NCBI GenBank assembly: GCA_041690695.1
Contig: JBEPVZ010000003.1
Coordinates: 1-64,000 of the forward strand
DNA: 64,000 nucleotides
Direction: 5' to 3'
DNA from: JBEPVZ01 sp041690695
GTDB lineage: Bacteria; Patescibacteriota; Microgenomatia; Daviesbacterales; UBA10151
Shown: in pieces, positions 35,267-43,382 of the stretch
How the letters are laid out: every line of letters starts with the position of its first letter
Position numbering within the stretch: the stretch's first letter is position 1
Translations under genes and position numbers: made by a program
The notes under the pieces: generated by a model
The model's input: only the letters and a program-made list of their open reading frames with translations
The model's database searches: none
Told to the model about the DNA's origin: nothing

Positions 35267-36325
35267 ATGAACTCTCAGCCAGAATCAGCTAAAGCCGTTG
35301 AACAAAGAAAACGAGAACATATCCAGATTCCCCTCTCCCAAGATGTCAGTTACAAAACTAAAACGACCATGTTTGAAGATGTAATTTTATTTCATAATGC
35401 CCTCCCGGAAATTAATCGCTTAGATATTGATACCTCAGTTAAGTTCTTAAACCATCCTATTAAGGCCCCAATTATGATTACCGGCATGACCGGGGGAGCT
35501 AAAGAAGCGGCAGTTATTAATAAAAATATTGCTCGGGCTTGCCAGAAATTAGGAATCGCCATGGGATTAGGTAGTATGAAAGCTATGATTGTTGAACCTT
35601 CTTTGACTTATACCTATCAAGTTCGAGAGGTCGCCCCTGATATTTTATTAGCTGGCAATATTGGAGGAAATGACTTGCGCCATTTTTCAGTTGAAGTTTT
35701 AAAAAAGGCTCTAAAAGATGTCGGAGCTGATATTTTGGCTGTTCATTTAAATCCAGCTCAAGAATTAGTTCAAAAAGAAGGTCAGGCCGAATTCGCCGAT
35801 GTGCTAAAAACCATTGCGGACTACTCAAAAAAATTGCCAATTTATGTCAAAGAAGTTGGTCAAGGTTTATCTCCTGAAGTAGTTAAGAAGCTATCTCAAA
35901 CTAATATCCTGGCGTTAGACGTATCGGGGGCAGGTGGAACAAATTGGATTGATATTGAATATAAACGTCGCGGTTTAGATTTTGGTCCGCTCAGTAATTG
36001 GGGAATTCCGACAGCACTGGCTGTTCATCTAGCATCTCAAAACACCAAGTTGCCGATCCTCGCCAGTGGTGGAATTCGAACTGGCCAAGATGTTATTAAA
36101 GCCTTAATCTTGGGAGCCAGTATCGCTGGAATGGCCATCCCGGCTTTAAAATCCGGTAACCAAAGTTATGAGGCTGTTGAAGAGAGTCTAGGAAACTTAA
36201 TCAAAGAGGTTGGAGATATTATGTTTTTATTAGGAGCGAGGAACTTAGATGAAGTGAAGAAGATTAAACCAATGATTGTGGGTAGATTAAGAGAGGTCAT
36301 TGCGAGTGCATCCGAAGTAATCTAA
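35267..36325 (+). CDS. fni: Type 2 isopentenyl-diphosphate delta-isomerase
   Basis: 352 residues, typical for this FMN-dependent family: KREHI near the N-terminus, APIMITGMTGGAKEAAVIN, GLGSMKAM, HLNPAQELVQKEG (His-Asn and Gln), DVSGAGGTNWIDIE and ASGGIRTGQDVIKALILGA. It interconverts IPP and DMAPP and uses reduced flavin. With isopentenyl phosphate kinase it suggests an archaeal-like end of the mevalonate route. A TATACT box is 8 bases before the ATG. Confidence 0.95.
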   Translation: MNSQPESAKAVEQRKREHIQIPLSQDVSYKTKTTMFEDVILFHNALPEINRLDIDTSVKFLNHPIKAPIMITGMTGGAKEAAVINKNIARACQKLGIAMGLGSMKAMIVEPSLTYTYQVREVAPDILLAGNIGGNDLRHFSVEVLKKALKDVGADILAVHLNPAQELVQKEGQAEFADVLKTIADYSKKLPIYVKEVGQGLSPEVVKKLSQTNILALDVSGAGGTNWIDIEYKRRGLDFGPLSNWGIPTALAVHLASQNTKLPILASGGIRTGQDVIKALILGASIAGMAIPALKSGNQSYEAVEESLGNLIKEVGDIMFLLGARNLDEVKKIKPMIVGRLREVIASASEVI

Positions 36326-36349
36326 CTAAAATCCTGGACCAATTAAATA

Positions 36350-36381
36350 GATCGCCACGTCGCTACGCTCCTCGCGATGAC
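36350..36381. repeat. Short palindromic intergenic repeat
   Basis: GATCGCCACGTCGCTACGCT followed by CCTCGCGATGAC. The ends ATCGC and GCGAT are inverted. The form resembles half of a REP/MITE-like repeat common in many CPR and other genomes. It lies between fni and the DUF3105 gene. Confidence 0.6.
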
Positions 36382-36383
36382 AA

Positions 36384-37061
36384 TTAAGGCTCTGTCGTTT
36401 GTTCTGGACCCTTATCCCGGAAAACATTAATAAACTCCCCGATCTTACTTTTATCAATCTTGGTAAGTTTCTCGCTTCTCCCCCAAGCCGTTAAAATTAA
36501 TGGTGAATCCATACCTAGCCTCGGCATAAAGATTAATTTGTGTTGACCAAATTGGTTATACAAATCTTTTAATTGGTTTTTAAAAGTATCACAACTGCCA
36601 TCGCTAAAGCTTTTAGGCATACTGGCTAAACTGGCAGATGGGCTACCCTCACTACCTCCAGCCATAGTTCGATTAGCTAAATCAGTAAATGGATCAGTAG
36701 TTGCGTTAGCGGCTGGACTAGCAATTTCGGCAGCATATGCAGCGGGAATTAAATCAGCTGCCAGTGGCTTCTCACAGTCGTACCAAAAGATAATGTAACC
36801 GTGCTCTTGGGAGTGAACGACATAACCATCCGCTCTCGGGGTATCATAAAAACCTTTAGTAATCCAACTTGGATAGTGATTACCTGAGGTTGGAGGATTA
36901 AATTGATAAGGCGTTGGTGCACCAAGATCTAAATGATTTCGACCTGGTTGGAGCTGGGCTACCCCAGGTAAAGGTTTTGTTGATTCGATAAAAGCCCAGG
37001 TTAGAACGGCAATGGTTATTAAAACGGCAGCAATAATAATTAAAAGTTTCTTATTTTTCAT
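36384..37061 (-). CDS. DUF3105 membrane-anchored protein
   Basis: 225 residues. One N-terminal membrane helix (about 5-25), then the DUF3105 domain: GRNHLDLG, YQFNPPTSGNHYPSW, GFYDTP and VVHSQEHGYIIFWYDC. The His residues could bind a metal. Function is unknown. There is an Ala/Ser/Thr insert in the middle (about residues 105-145). It follows pth directly (ATG at 37061, pth stop at 37062), so they are co-transcribed. Confidence 0.85.
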   Translation of the reverse strand: MKNKKLLIIIAAVLITIAVLTWAFIESTKPLPGVAQLQPGRNHLDLGAPTPYQFNPPTSGNHYPSWITKGFYDTPRADGYVVHSQEHGYIIFWYDCEKPLAADLIPAAYAAEIASPAANATTDPFTDLANRTMAGGSEGSPSASLASMPKSFSDGSCDTFKNQLKDLYNQFGQHKLIFMPRLGMDSPLILTAWGRSEKLTKIDKSKIGEFINVFRDKGPEQTTEP

Positions 37062-37652
37062 CTAAATCCCTTTCTGTGCTTTCTCCAAACCATCTTCGAT
37101 ATAAATCTTAACAACCTCAATGGCTTTTTTAATCATTCGCTTAACAACCGGTCGATCTGATTCATCAAACAGATCAATCACAAAATGTTCAGCGTTAAAA
37201 CTCGTCCGGTGATGTTCTCCCCGAAAAGCTTGGGTAGTCCCAATTCCAAGTCGGAGTCTAGCAAACTGGTCTGTACCAAGCTCTTTAATAACTGATTCTA
37301 CTCCATGATGTCCGGCCGCTGCCCCACCCAAACGTAGTTTCATCTTGCCGAGCGGTAAATCGAGTTCGTCATGGATTATTAAAATATCCTCAGAAGCAAC
37401 TTTGTAGAAAGATTTCAGTAAGCTGACCGCAATTCCAGAGTTGTTCATGAAAGTCTGAGGTTTTACAAAAAGCAATTGGTCATTGGTGGCTGGTAGCTGG
37501 TAGCTGGTAATTTCACTTTTGAACTTCTTTTCGAAAGTGAATTCGGAGGCATGAAGCTTTTTGGCTAAGGTATCAATCGTTTCAAAACCAAAGTTATGGC
37601 GAGTGCCAGTATGTTCTTCGCCTGGATTACCCAAGCCTATTATTAGTTTCAT
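37062..37652 (-). CDS. pth: Peptidyl-tRNA hydrolase
   Basis: 196 residues: LIIGLGNPGEEHTGTRHNFGF (with Asn and catalytic His), VKPQTFMNNSGIAV, IIHDELDLPLGKMKLR and GGAAAGHHGVESVI. It recycles peptidyl-tRNA. The stretch SYQLPATNDQ comes from a G/T-rich DNA repeat (37475-37511) not found in usual Pth proteins. Its start overlaps the uracil-DNA glycosylase stop by 4 bases. Confidence 0.95.
   Translation of the reverse strand: MKLIIGLGNPGEEHTGTRHNFGFETIDTLAKKLHASEFTFEKKFKSEITSYQLPATNDQLLFVKPQTFMNNSGIAVSLLKSFYKVASEDILIIHDELDLPLGKMKLRLGGAAAGHHGVESVIKELGTDQFARLRLGIGTTQAFRGEHHRTSFNAEHFVIDLFDESDRPVVKRMIKKAIEVVKIYIEDGLEKAQKGI
37475..37511 (-). repeat. Short tandem repeat inside pth
   Basis: Near-tandem copies of GGTAGCTGGTAGCT and TTGGTCATTGGTGGCTGG encode SYQLPATNDQ in frame. 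A related sequence (GAACTACCAGCTACTG) lies between genes at about 38309-38324. Confidence 0.5.
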
Positions 37653-38281
37653 ATTAAATTAAGCTGTTCTACCCCCTCCTTCTTTTCTGTTTTCACTTCA
37701 GCTTGGCCCTTTTTAAACGCTTCGAGAATTTTGGGGATAGCCTGAAAATCTTCTTCAAACAACTTTAACATAGCCGTTGCCCGAAGTGCTGCAGCAGGAT
37801 GATACATTGGGATAACTAGAATTTCCTCACCATTAAACACAACTTGGCGAGGTTTGCCATGAACAACTGAAATTTTAACATCCGGGATAAATTTGTTCAT
37901 CGAAAAACGACCGAGGGTAATTATAATTTTAGGATCGACAATCGCTATCTCCTCGTCAACATAGGGCTGAAAAGCCGCAATTTCAGATGGCTCTGGATCG
38001 CGATTTCCTGGCGGACGATATCTCACAATATTTGAGATATAAATTTCGGGACGGGTAATACCAATCGATTCGAGAGTTTTACTGAGTAATTTGCCCGCTT
38101 GACCAATAAACGGTTTACCATCCCGATCTTCATAAAAACCGGGGGCTTCACCGAGAAAATAGAGCTCAGAATCGGGGTTCCCATCACCAAAAACAAGTTG
38201 AGTGGCTCCAGCCCGAAGGGGCAACGACATATCCTCCTCCATTCGTTTTTTGAGATCAGTTAACCGCTCTTGTTTTGTCAT
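37649..38281 (-). CDS. Family 4-type uracil-DNA glycosylase lacking iron-sulfur cysteines
   Basis: 210 residues. Family 4 motifs are clear: ELYFLGEAPGFYEDRDGKPF, GQAGKLLSKTL, ISNIVRYRPPGNRDPEPSEI and the HP motif MYHPAAALR. It removes uracil from DNA. Known family 4 enzymes bind a 4Fe-4S cluster through four Cys. Here there is no cysteine anywhere in the protein; Tyr, Phe and other residues occupy those places (for example Tyr in VRYRPP). Four-base overlap with pth. Confidence 0.85.
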   Translation of the reverse strand: MTKQERLTDLKKRMEEDMSLPLRAGATQLVFGDGNPDSELYFLGEAPGFYEDRDGKPFIGQAGKLLSKTLESIGITRPEIYISNIVRYRPPGNRDPEPSEIAAFQPYVDEEIAIVDPKIIITLGRFSMNKFIPDVKISVVHGKPRQVVFNGEEILVIPMYHPAAALRATAMLKLFEEDFQAIPKILEAFKKGQAEVKTEKKEGVEQLNLI

Positions 38282-38318
38282 CTTTCTAAATTTATCACTC
38301 CTACCTGCGAACTACCAG

Positions 38319-40073
38319 CTACTGTTTTTTATACTGCTGATTATACATTTCGACTAACTCTTTAACCGTCGTCGCATCTTCAGCCTTTTTATCAGCTTCA
38401 CGGAAACGGACTAATCTCGGGAATCTGAGGGCATAACCTGGAGTTTTTTCGCCCGAGGCTGAGTTTACCGAAGCCCCAGCGGTATGGTTTGGCGACTTGG
38501 TGATTTCATCCGCCAAAACCTCAATCACGATCTCAGGTTTAACCCAAACTGATGGAGTTAAAAGAGAAACCACCCGAGCTGGCTTTTGATCAACTTTAAT
38601 CTTATCAGCCCGTTTATGAATCTCGCGCCATTCATCGTCGGTTAAGCCAGTTCCGATCTTGGAAACCGTGACAAATTGGTCGTTTTCTTTATCATAAACT
38701 CCGACCAAAAGTGCTCCAGCTCCAAACTCAGCCCGCTTGCCCCGACCATAAATGTATCCTAGGATAACGGTATCAATGGTATCTTTAAGCTCACCTGACG
38801 AGTGGCGCTTGATCTTAATCCAGTTAAAATTTCTTGCTCCAGCTTGATAAGTTGAATCTGGACGCTTAACGATCAAGCCTTCAAGCCCTTTAGACAAGGC
38901 CTCTTCAAACATATTGGTAATCTTGTCCGGTTCAGTCACGAACTGGCCTGGTTGAGGCATGAGAACATCATCCCCCTTGATCGAGTCTGTCATCAATTTA
39001 ATTCGCTCTTTGAGCGGCTTATCGACTAACGACTTGCCGTTTAAATACATAATGTCAAAAACGAAGGCCTTCAGAGGCAGAGTCTTTGACATCTCTTCGA
39101 TTCCATATTTGCGGCGACGTTTGGTCGTCTCTTGAAATGGTAAAAACTCTTCAGATTCAGGATTATATGCCAAAGCTTCAGAGTCTAAAATAATTGATTT
39201 AGCCTTGATTTGACTTAAAACCCCAGCAATAATATCCGGGAACATTGGGGTGGTCTCTTCGAGATTTCTGGAAAATAGTCTAACTTTTTGGCCATTTTTA
39301 TGAATTTGAACCCGAAATCCATCGTATTTATATTGCAAATGGGCTTCCCCACCAAACTTTTCGAGGATTGTTTTAGGATCAGTAATCCGCTCACACAATT
39401 GGGACCGAATTGGCCGACCAACCGTCACATCGAGCTTTTCAATCGCCTTCAGCCCACCTTCCCAAAGTGTTTCACCAACTAGACCTAAATCTGAAACCTT
39501 GTTATAAGCCTCTTCCAATAACTTTCTTTTAGACCGATCGCCCAACTTTAATGCTGCAAAGGCGTCTAAAACCGTCGGATCACCAATTCCGAGCCGACTT
39601 GCTCCAATTGGGATCCGAACGAGATGTTTAGCCTCAATTGGGCTAGCGTGCTCAAGTAATTTGGCGAGTGAGGATATTTTGTATTCTACAGTACCATCTC
39701 CTTTTGTCTCAGCAATCTTTCTAAGTTCGTCAAAGACATTTTTGACGGTTAGTTTATTTCCAGTTTGTCTTTTCTTATTGCTTAAGTTCTCAGCAACTTT
39801 TCCCAGATCTCCCACTCGGCCATCTTCTTTTAAAACCTCTTCCCGATCAACCGTATATGCTCGAGCAATTGCTCCGGCAACACTCTTCTCTGCCATACCA
39901 ATCTCTGTTGCCTCATAAAATGGCGCCACTCGGCCTTGGATTAGATAACTGACCATGGCGACTTCATCCTTTTCAACATGGCTAAACAGCTCAGATAAGA
40001 TCTCAATTAAAGTTAGGCGTGAAGATGTCCCTTCGAGCTTTTCAAAGTATTCAGTCAGAGTTTTAAATGTCAT
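38319..40073 (-). CDS. lig: ATP-dependent DNA ligase, archaeal type
   Basis: 584 residues from ATG 40073 (a TTG at 40082 is an alternative). An N-terminal DNA-binding domain is followed by the nucleotidyltransferase domain with the active lysine in QYKYDGFRVQIH, then LFSRNLEETT, ILDSEALAYN, GLEGLIVKRPDSTY and WIKIKRHSS, and an OB domain. The length and N-terminal domain are those of archaeal replicative ligases; bacteria normally use NAD-dependent LigA for replication. A later transfer from archaea is likely, whether or not LigA is also present elsewhere. Confidence 0.93.
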   Translation of the reverse strand: MTFKTLTEYFEKLEGTSSRLTLIEILSELFSHVEKDEVAMVSYLIQGRVAPFYEATEIGMAEKSVAGAIARAYTVDREEVLKEDGRVGDLGKVAENLSNKKRQTGNKLTVKNVFDELRKIAETKGDGTVEYKISSLAKLLEHASPIEAKHLVRIPIGASRLGIGDPTVLDAFAALKLGDRSKRKLLEEAYNKVSDLGLVGETLWEGGLKAIEKLDVTVGRPIRSQLCERITDPKTILEKFGGEAHLQYKYDGFRVQIHKNGQKVRLFSRNLEETTPMFPDIIAGVLSQIKAKSIILDSEALAYNPESEEFLPFQETTKRRRKYGIEEMSKTLPLKAFVFDIMYLNGKSLVDKPLKERIKLMTDSIKGDDVLMPQPGQFVTEPDKITNMFEEALSKGLEGLIVKRPDSTYQAGARNFNWIKIKRHSSGELKDTIDTVILGYIYGRGKRAEFGAGALLVGVYDKENDQFVTVSKIGTGLTDDEWREIHKRADKIKVDQKPARVVSLLTPSVWVKPEIVIEVLADEITKSPNHTAGASVNSASGEKTPGYALRFPRLVRFREADKKAEDATTVKELVEMYNQQYKKQ

Positions 40074-40103
40074 TACGATCAAATTATAGCATTGGTGAGT
40101 AGG

Positions 40104-40131
40104 TTGACAAGCTCGTGAATTCGAGTAAGAT
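40104..40131 (+). promoter_or_regulatory. Promoter of the GGDEF gene
   Basis: TTGACA (40104-40109), 16 bases, TAAGAT (40126-40131). The ATG at 40138 is only 6 bases after the -10 box, so transcription would begin at or next to the start codon (leaderless mRNA). Confidence 0.7.
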
Positions 40132-40137
40132 TAAATC

Positions 40138-40905
40138 ATGTCCGATCTAGGTCAAGTCGAAAGTGAGAGAACGGAGCGGAGAGCTCAACCTCAACTAGAA
40201 TCACCCACTATCTATCAGGTAACTCTAGAAAGAGCTATGTCTATCATGGACTACCTTACTGAGATGAAACCCTCTAAGCAGGAGGGTATTGAGCTGATTC
40301 AAAATGCTCTCTTAGATTTTGCCGTTATTGATACTCGAACTAAGCTTCTTAACTTAGTAGGATTACATTACGAACTTAATGAAGCGATGTTGCGCGCTCA
40401 TACCAAGAACCAACCATTATCGATCCTAGTTTTAGATGCTGATAGATTTAAATCTATTAATGATACTTATGGTCATAGAGTTGGCGATTTAATTATCCAG
40501 GCCATTGCTGAAGCAATCAAAGATGCTATGCGAGAATCAGACGCCGCTGCCCATGTTAACCTCTCAGAACCGGTTGCCTCGACTGTTCGATCTGACTCCA
40601 AAGAAGAAACTGCGGCTCGACCAGGTGGGGACGAATTTGTGGTAATTATGGCTGGTAGTGGTCCCGAAGGAGCCCAAAAACTAAGTGCCAGGATTCAAGA
40701 AACAGTTATTCCCCATCTACCAAAGGCCCCTGATGTTCCTGAATCGTTTGCAAAAGATTTTAGCATGACCATTGGGATGGCGACCTATGACACAAGAATA
40801 GATTCTGATACCCATAAGTTTTTAGAAAGAGCTGATTTCGATATGATGGAGCGTAAAAAAGTCCGTGGAGTCAGTCGAACTCAGGTGGAAACACCCAAGA
40901 CATAG
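40138..40905 (+). CDS. GGDEF-domain protein (diguanylate cyclase-like)
   Basis: 255 residues. A helical N-terminal part of about 90 residues is followed by a GGDEF domain: LSILVLDADRFKSINDTYGHRVGD and, after an insert of about 25 residues, RPGGDEFVVIM. The catalytic GGDEF is complete, so it may make cyclic di-GMP; the insert before the motif is unusual. No membrane segment. No partner enzyme is near. The end overlaps the convergent Fic gene by 25 bases. Confidence 0.85.
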   Translation: MSDLGQVESERTERRAQPQLESPTIYQVTLERAMSIMDYLTEMKPSKQEGIELIQNALLDFAVIDTRTKLLNLVGLHYELNEAMLRAHTKNQPLSILVLDADRFKSINDTYGHRVGDLIIQAIAEAIKDAMRESDAAAHVNLSEPVASTVRSDSKEETAARPGGDEFVVIMAGSGPEGAQKLSARIQETVIPHLPKAPDVPESFAKDFSMTIGMATYDTRIDSDTHKFLERADFDMMERKKVRGVSRTQVETPKT

Positions 40906-41933
40906 ATCGCTCGCTTAGTATTACCCTCTTTTTTAACCAATCCCTTTTGTTTTAAAAACTTTAATTCTCTTAAAACTGTATCGTCTGAAAAGTCGGGAAA
41001 GATCTTTCGAAAGTCTTTATTACGCATTTCAGCATGTTTATTTAAATACTCAATAATCGCCATTTGGCGCTCGTTGAGAACAACTTCTTCTCCAAGCTGA
41101 TCTTTTTGATGACTTTCTGATGCGACCTTTAAAACGATCTCTTTTAACTTATCAACTTGTATCGCCACGCCCCGACTAAAGTATTCAAGCCACAAAGTTA
41201 GATCGCGTTCATGAACATCGAGGACCTTTTGATTAGCCGCAGACTGTAAAATTTGATAATATTCAAGCTGTGTGGCTGCGAAGTAGCTCTCTAAGCTTAA
41301 AAAACCTTTTAAATCATATTGACCAATTCGAAGGATTAAATGGCTAAGTAGCCGGCCAACCGCCTCATTATTGCCACTAAAAGGCTGAATTCGATAGATC
41401 TCGAAATGAGCAATCGCAGATCTCAAAACCGGATGAACTTCAATTGAGACGTCAGAGTTTAACCAATCAATTAAATCATCAATTAAATATGGTATCTCCG
41501 CGGCTGGAGGTGGAGAGTAACTAATTTGTCCAGTCTGGGCATTTCGGATTACTATTTCAGCTTCTCTAAATTGCTCGTCTCCTGAAATCAATCTTTGGAG
41601 TTCTAAGACCGTTTCTAGGGTCAAGAAGTTGGGCCGATCAAGTGAAATTTCAAGTTCATTAACCTCCCGTAAAGCTTTAAACAAGCTTTGATTAAATTGC
41701 CAATTTGAATCATCGTTGTTATCTCCGGCAATTAACTGGTGAACTTGTTCTTCAGTTAAACTAACTCCTTCTAAAATTGAGCCGTAATAAGTACTGTCAG
41801 TTAAAGCTTGATGGCGAAGTTTAGTCAGCCAGGCTGGAATTAGCTCCGCGTGATTGATAACTTCTCGACCTCCATCAATTGAGCCAATATGCTTAAGAAT
41901 GGAGTTGGTGATTAAATATTTAGGAATGAACAT
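40881..41933 (-). CDS. Fic-domain protein with degenerate active site
   Basis: 350 residues. N-terminal helix with a class II-like inhibitory motif (YYGSILEGV), a Fic fold, and a C-terminal winged-helix segment (DKLKEIV..., KNKDFRKIF, DDTVLRELKFLKQKG). The active motif that should read HPFxDGNGRxxR reads QPFSGNNEAVGR: the catalytic His is Gln and the loop is changed. It is probably not an AMP-transferase, unless it uses another chemistry. The gene resembles Fic/winged-helix regulators of many bacteria. Confidence 0.8.
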   Translation of the reverse strand: MFIPKYLITNSILKHIGSIDGGREVINHAELIPAWLTKLRHQALTDSTYYGSILEGVSLTEEQVHQLIAGDNNDDSNWQFNQSLFKALREVNELEISLDRPNFLTLETVLELQRLISGDEQFREAEIVIRNAQTGQISYSPPPAAEIPYLIDDLIDWLNSDVSIEVHPVLRSAIAHFEIYRIQPFSGNNEAVGRLLSHLILRIGQYDLKGFLSLESYFAATQLEYYQILQSAANQKVLDVHERDLTLWLEYFSRGVAIQVDKLKEIVLKVASESHQKDQLGEEVVLNERQMAIIEYLNKHAEMRNKDFRKIFPDFSDDTVLRELKFLKQKGLVKKEGNTKRAIYVLGVST

Positions 41934-41944
41934 CTAAATTAATT

Positions 41945-41972
41945 ATGACATTTCCCGCAAAAAATGTATAAT
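41945..41972 (+). promoter_or_regulatory. Promoter of DUF5654 gene
   Basis: ATGACA (41945-41950), 16 bases, TATAAT (41967-41972). The start ATG at 41982 is 9 bases after the -10 box. A leaderless or nearly leaderless mRNA is expected. Confidence 0.65.
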
Positions 41973-41981
41973 TAAGCTCAG

Positions 41982-42278
41982 ATGGCTCAAAAAGAAACAC
42001 CTGAAGAAAAAAAAGAAGAGAAAAACTTTCACGAAGAGTTGTTAAGTCAACTTGTTACCTTAGCGACCTCTGGTTTTGGTCTAGTAGCGGCTTTAGCTTG
42101 GAATAATACGATTCAAGAGTTTGTTAAAGAGTATATTGAGCCTAAAATCCCAGGATCTGGCCTCGTTTCAATGTTAGTTTACGCCGTTTTGATCACAGTT
42201 TTTGCCGTCTTTGTGACCTACCAACTGTCTCGCTTAGCCAGTAAAGTCGCCGCCAGAACCGCTTCCAAAAAAGATTAG
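41982..42278 (+). CDS. DUF5654 small membrane protein
   Basis: 98 residues. A charged N-terminal 20 residues is followed by two membrane helices (GFGLVAALAWNNTI and VSMLVYAVLITVFAVFVTY) and a basic tail. The pattern with LAWNNTIQEF is typical of the DUF5654 family of CPR bacteria and archaea. Function unknown. The stop overlaps the recF stop by 4 bases. Confidence 0.75.
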   Translation: MAQKETPEEKKEEKNFHEELLSQLVTLATSGFGLVAALAWNNTIQEFVKEYIEPKIPGSGLVSMLVYAVLITVFAVFVTYQLSRLASKVAARTASKKD

Positions 42279-43378
42279 GCAGGGATTAGATTAGCCTGAT
42301 TAACCTTAAAGATCTGACAATCTGTCGTTTTAAGTAAAGTTCTTAAATCGTCATCAAGCTCAACGGCCACCAAAATCGTTTGCTGTAATCCTAAAAGCCT
42401 ACTAATATGTAGCCTGTGATCATGATCAAGTTCAGAGAAGATATCATCGAGGAGCATGATTGGCCGAGTCAGTAATTGAGTTTCAATAAAGGCAACTTCT
42501 GACAGCTTTAAATCTAAAACCCCCATCCGATGTTCCCCTCGTGAGCCATAAAGACCTAAATCTTGGTCATTAAAAATAAAGCTAAAGTCATCCCGGTGAG
42601 GACCAATTAGCGAGGTCGCGGCCGCAAGCTCTCGCCCACGGTAATCACGCAACCGCTCTGGAGTAACCAAACTCGGCGCATACTTAAATTGGTAGCTACC
42701 AAATTGTCTAGGAGCTTTATTTAAAAAATAAAATAACTGTTGTCTTTTTTGACTAATCAGTTGGCCTAACTCGAGTTGCTGCTCAGACCAGAAATCGAGC
42801 TCATCGACTTTGGCAAAGCCTTCTTTAATCCGTTTTAAAACTCGATTTTTCTTAGTCACGACTTCACCATAATGAGTCAAGGCAATTTTATATTTAGGAT
42901 CAATTTGAGCCAAAGTTAGATCAATATGCCATCTCCTCAGAGACGGTGAGCCAGTTACTAAATTAATATCCTCAGGCGAAAATAAGACGACTGACAAATG
43001 TCCAATATAGTCAATAACCCGCCGACTAACCCCGTTAACTTTCATCCGCTTGGCAATTCGGCTACCTTCAAAGTTTGACCCTAACCCGCCAAAAGTAATC
43101 TCACCGACTGAACTTGGCATGTTTTGCATAGTTATTTCGAGGCTAGTCTGATCATCCAAGTGGCCAGTCACCGATAAGCTCGTCTGCTCTTGATTAATTA
43201 ATTCCTCATCCTTATTGGCTTTTGAAGACTTTGTGGTCGCTAAAAAATAAATTGATTCTAAAAGATTAGATTTTCCTTGAGCATTGTCCCCAACCAAGAT
43301 AATGGTCGTAGAAGTAAATTCAAGGTTAAGTTCAGAATAGTTGCGGAAGTTTTTTAAAGAGAGCTTCTGGAGAAACAT
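42275..43378 (-). CDS. recF: DNA replication and repair protein RecF
   Basis: 367 residues from ATG 43378 (MFLQKLSLKNFRNYSEL). Walker A GDNAQGKSNLLESIYFLA, signature-like LRRWHIDLTL and the Walker B region PIMLLDDIFSELDHDHR are present. RecF loads RecA at gaps with RecO and RecR. A longer start at 43447 overlaps the MFS gene and is unlikely. It lies 5 bases after the MFS gene. Confidence 0.93.
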   Translation of the reverse strand: MFLQKLSLKNFRNYSELNLEFTSTTIILVGDNAQGKSNLLESIYFLATTKSSKANKDEELINQEQTSLSVTGHLDDQTSLEITMQNMPSSVGEITFGGLGSNFEGSRIAKRMKVNGVSRRVIDYIGHLSVVLFSPEDINLVTGSPSLRRWHIDLTLAQIDPKYKIALTHYGEVVTKKNRVLKRIKEGFAKVDELDFWSEQQLELGQLISQKRQQLFYFLNKAPRQFGSYQFKYAPSLVTPERLRDYRGRELAAATSLIGPHRDDFSFIFNDQDLGLYGSRGEHRMGVLDLKLSEVAFIETQLLTRPIMLLDDIFSELDHDHRLHISRLLGLQQTILVAVELDDDLRTLLKTTDCQIFKVNQANLIPA

Positions 43379-43382
43379 ACTA

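Noticed and set aside
42275..43378. Replication origin near recF
   Set aside because: No dnaA, dnaN or gyrB neighbours and no DnaA-box cluster noticed; recF stands with an MFS gene and fpg.
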